Positions 63,158-64,000 of a stretch of 64,000 bases of DNA are shown piece by piece (the stretch's first letter is position 1; each line of letters starts with the position of its first letter). A program made the translations under genes and the position numbers. The notes under the pieces were generated by a model, which searched no databases, was not told the DNA's origin, and saw only the letters and a program-made list of their open reading frames with translations. The stretch lies in the NCBI RefSeq assembly GCF_002896555.1, contig NZ_MNLH01000001.1, positions 372,001 to 436,000 on the forward strand. The letters are read 5' to 3'. Origin of the DNA: Gardnerella coleohominis (GTDB lineage Bacteria; Actinomycetota; Actinomycetes; Actinomycetales; Bifidobacteriaceae).

Positions 63158-64000
63158 ATGGAATTGGATTTGGCGGGAATGCATCAGCTTGCGGCTCAGC
63201 AGGGGATTAATGCCGAAGAGCTGGACGAGGCACTCGCCGAGGCTTTACGTCTTGCATATATGAAGACTTCGCATCCTGCTAAACATGCTCGCGTTGAATT
63301 AGATGAACGCGCTGGTACTTTTACTGTTTGGGCACGAGATGAAATACCAGGTGTTCCTACGGAAGAGAATCCTCATCCTGCCACAACTTTGGGGGAGGAA
63401 TATGACGATACTCCTCATGATTTTGGACGTCTTGCCGCCGCTACAGCGCGACAGGTTATTAGCCAGATTTTCCGCAAAGCAGAAGATGACCGTGTTTTTG
63501 GAGCTTTTTCTGGTCAAAAAGGCAAGCTGATTAATGGCATTATTCAGCAAGATTCTAAGGATCCTTCGAATATACATGTTGCAGTTGGGGATGTTGAGGC
63601 AATTCTCCCACGTCGTGAGCAGGTTCCTGGTGAGCGTTATCGTCACGGTGAGCGCATTCGAGTTTACGTTGTGAATGTTGCGCGCGGCTTGCGTGGACCT
63701 GAAATTGTTGTTTCAAGATCGCATCCTGAACTTGTTCGCCGTTTGTTTGAACGTGAAGTTCCTGAACTTGTTTCTGGAGCTGTGTCGATTATGTCTATTG
63801 CTCGTGAAGCCGGCGCTCGCACTAAGATTGCTGTACGTGCAAATACAGACGGAGTTAATCCTAAGGGTGCTTTGATTGGTCCTGGCGGTGCTCGTGTACG
63901 CGCTGTTATGGAAAATCTTGGACAAGAAAAGATAGATATTGTTGACTGGTCTGAAGATCCAGCCAAGTTTGTAGCTGCAGCTCTTTCGCCAGCTGTTGCA
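63158..64000 (+). CDS. nusA: NusA transcription factor (3' end outside window)
   Basis: 281 codons open to the edge. Order of NusA domains: N-terminal domain (MHQLAAQQGINAEELDEAL; KTSHPAKHARVELDE), S1 domain (AFSGQKGKLINGIIQ ... VGDVEAILPRREQVPGE) and KH1 (IVVSRSHPELVRRLFEREVPELV; ALIGPGGARVRAVMEN). Binds RNA polymerase for pausing, termination and antitermination. GAGAGG before ATG 63158. Confidence 0.96.
   Translation, partial: MELDLAGMHQLAAQQGINAEELDEALAEALRLAYMKTSHPAKHARVELDERAGTFTVWARDEIPGVPTEENPHPATTLGEEYDDTPHDFGRLAAATARQVISQIFRKAEDDRVFGAFSGQKGKLINGIIQQDSKDPSNIHVAVGDVEAILPRREQVPGERYRHGERIRVYVVNVARGLRGPEIVVSRSHPELVRRLFEREVPELVSGAVSIMSIAREAGARTKIAVRANTDGVNPKGALIGPGGARVRAVMENLGQEKIDIVDWSEDPAKFVAAALSPAVA

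Overview
The window looks like part of the chromosome of a low-GC member of the Bifidobacteriaceae, most likely a Gardnerella species. This rests on the housekeeping genes (uvrA, an ABC-F gene, polyphosphate glucokinase, yhbY, nusA), on an FMN riboswitch driving an ECF riboflavin transporter, on AT-rich intergenic DNA full of short tandem and palindromic repeats, and on many short Asn/Ser/Gln-rich coding repeats. The genus call is inference from gene content, not a database match.

Layout. 1-14.3 kb is conserved chromosome: uvrA (cut by the window edge), an ABC-F ATPase, a GT-C-like membrane protein, a PLP aminotransferase, ppgK, a GT2 glycosyltransferase, the riboswitch with ribU, a gene in which both ECF ATPases and the EcfT membrane subunit are fused, and yhbY. 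14.5-34.2 kb is a truncated siphovirus prophage. Its left end is an insertion-sequence transposase fragment abutting the last 49 codons of a portal gene; integrase-left, regulatory and terminase genes are absent. The late operon follows: ClpP-type protease, HK97-type capsid, head-tail joining proteins, major tail protein, gpG/gpGT chaperones with a -1 frameshift site, tape measure, Dit, tail-associated protein, holin and GH25 endolysin, then a zinc-binding HTH protein, a small protein and three serine-recombinase genes. Two independent cargo ('moron') units sit inside the late operon, each with its own regulatory signals and terminator: a secreted protein (15.2-16.1 kb) and a Panacea-type toxin-antitoxin pair (20.6-21.8 kb).

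34.2-46.6 kb is an accessory region of unrelated short modules separated by near-identical ~105-110 bp repeats, all in one orientation, that fold into two or three hairpins. Modules are Nudix + DUF7010, a truncated AlbA_2-type gene + an unknown membrane-anchored protein, RelB/RelE, and two DUF4143 ATPases. The 3' end of the last recombinase gene plus the first repeat is duplicated as a ~440 bp direct repeat around the first module. A DUF4097 protein, a Phd antitoxin with a broken Doc, and a Fic protein follow.

46.8-64 kb is mixed: GNAT enzymes, membrane and MFS proteins, an ABC exporter, two tandem paralogous surface proteins of unknown family (one with a Gln/Asn-rich N-terminus), a third DUF4143 ATPase, an AbiEi/AbiEii pair, a nucleoside phosphorylase, an unusually regular tandem array of 38-bp dyads with 15-bp spacers, a Ser/Asn-rich lipoprotein and the start of nusA.
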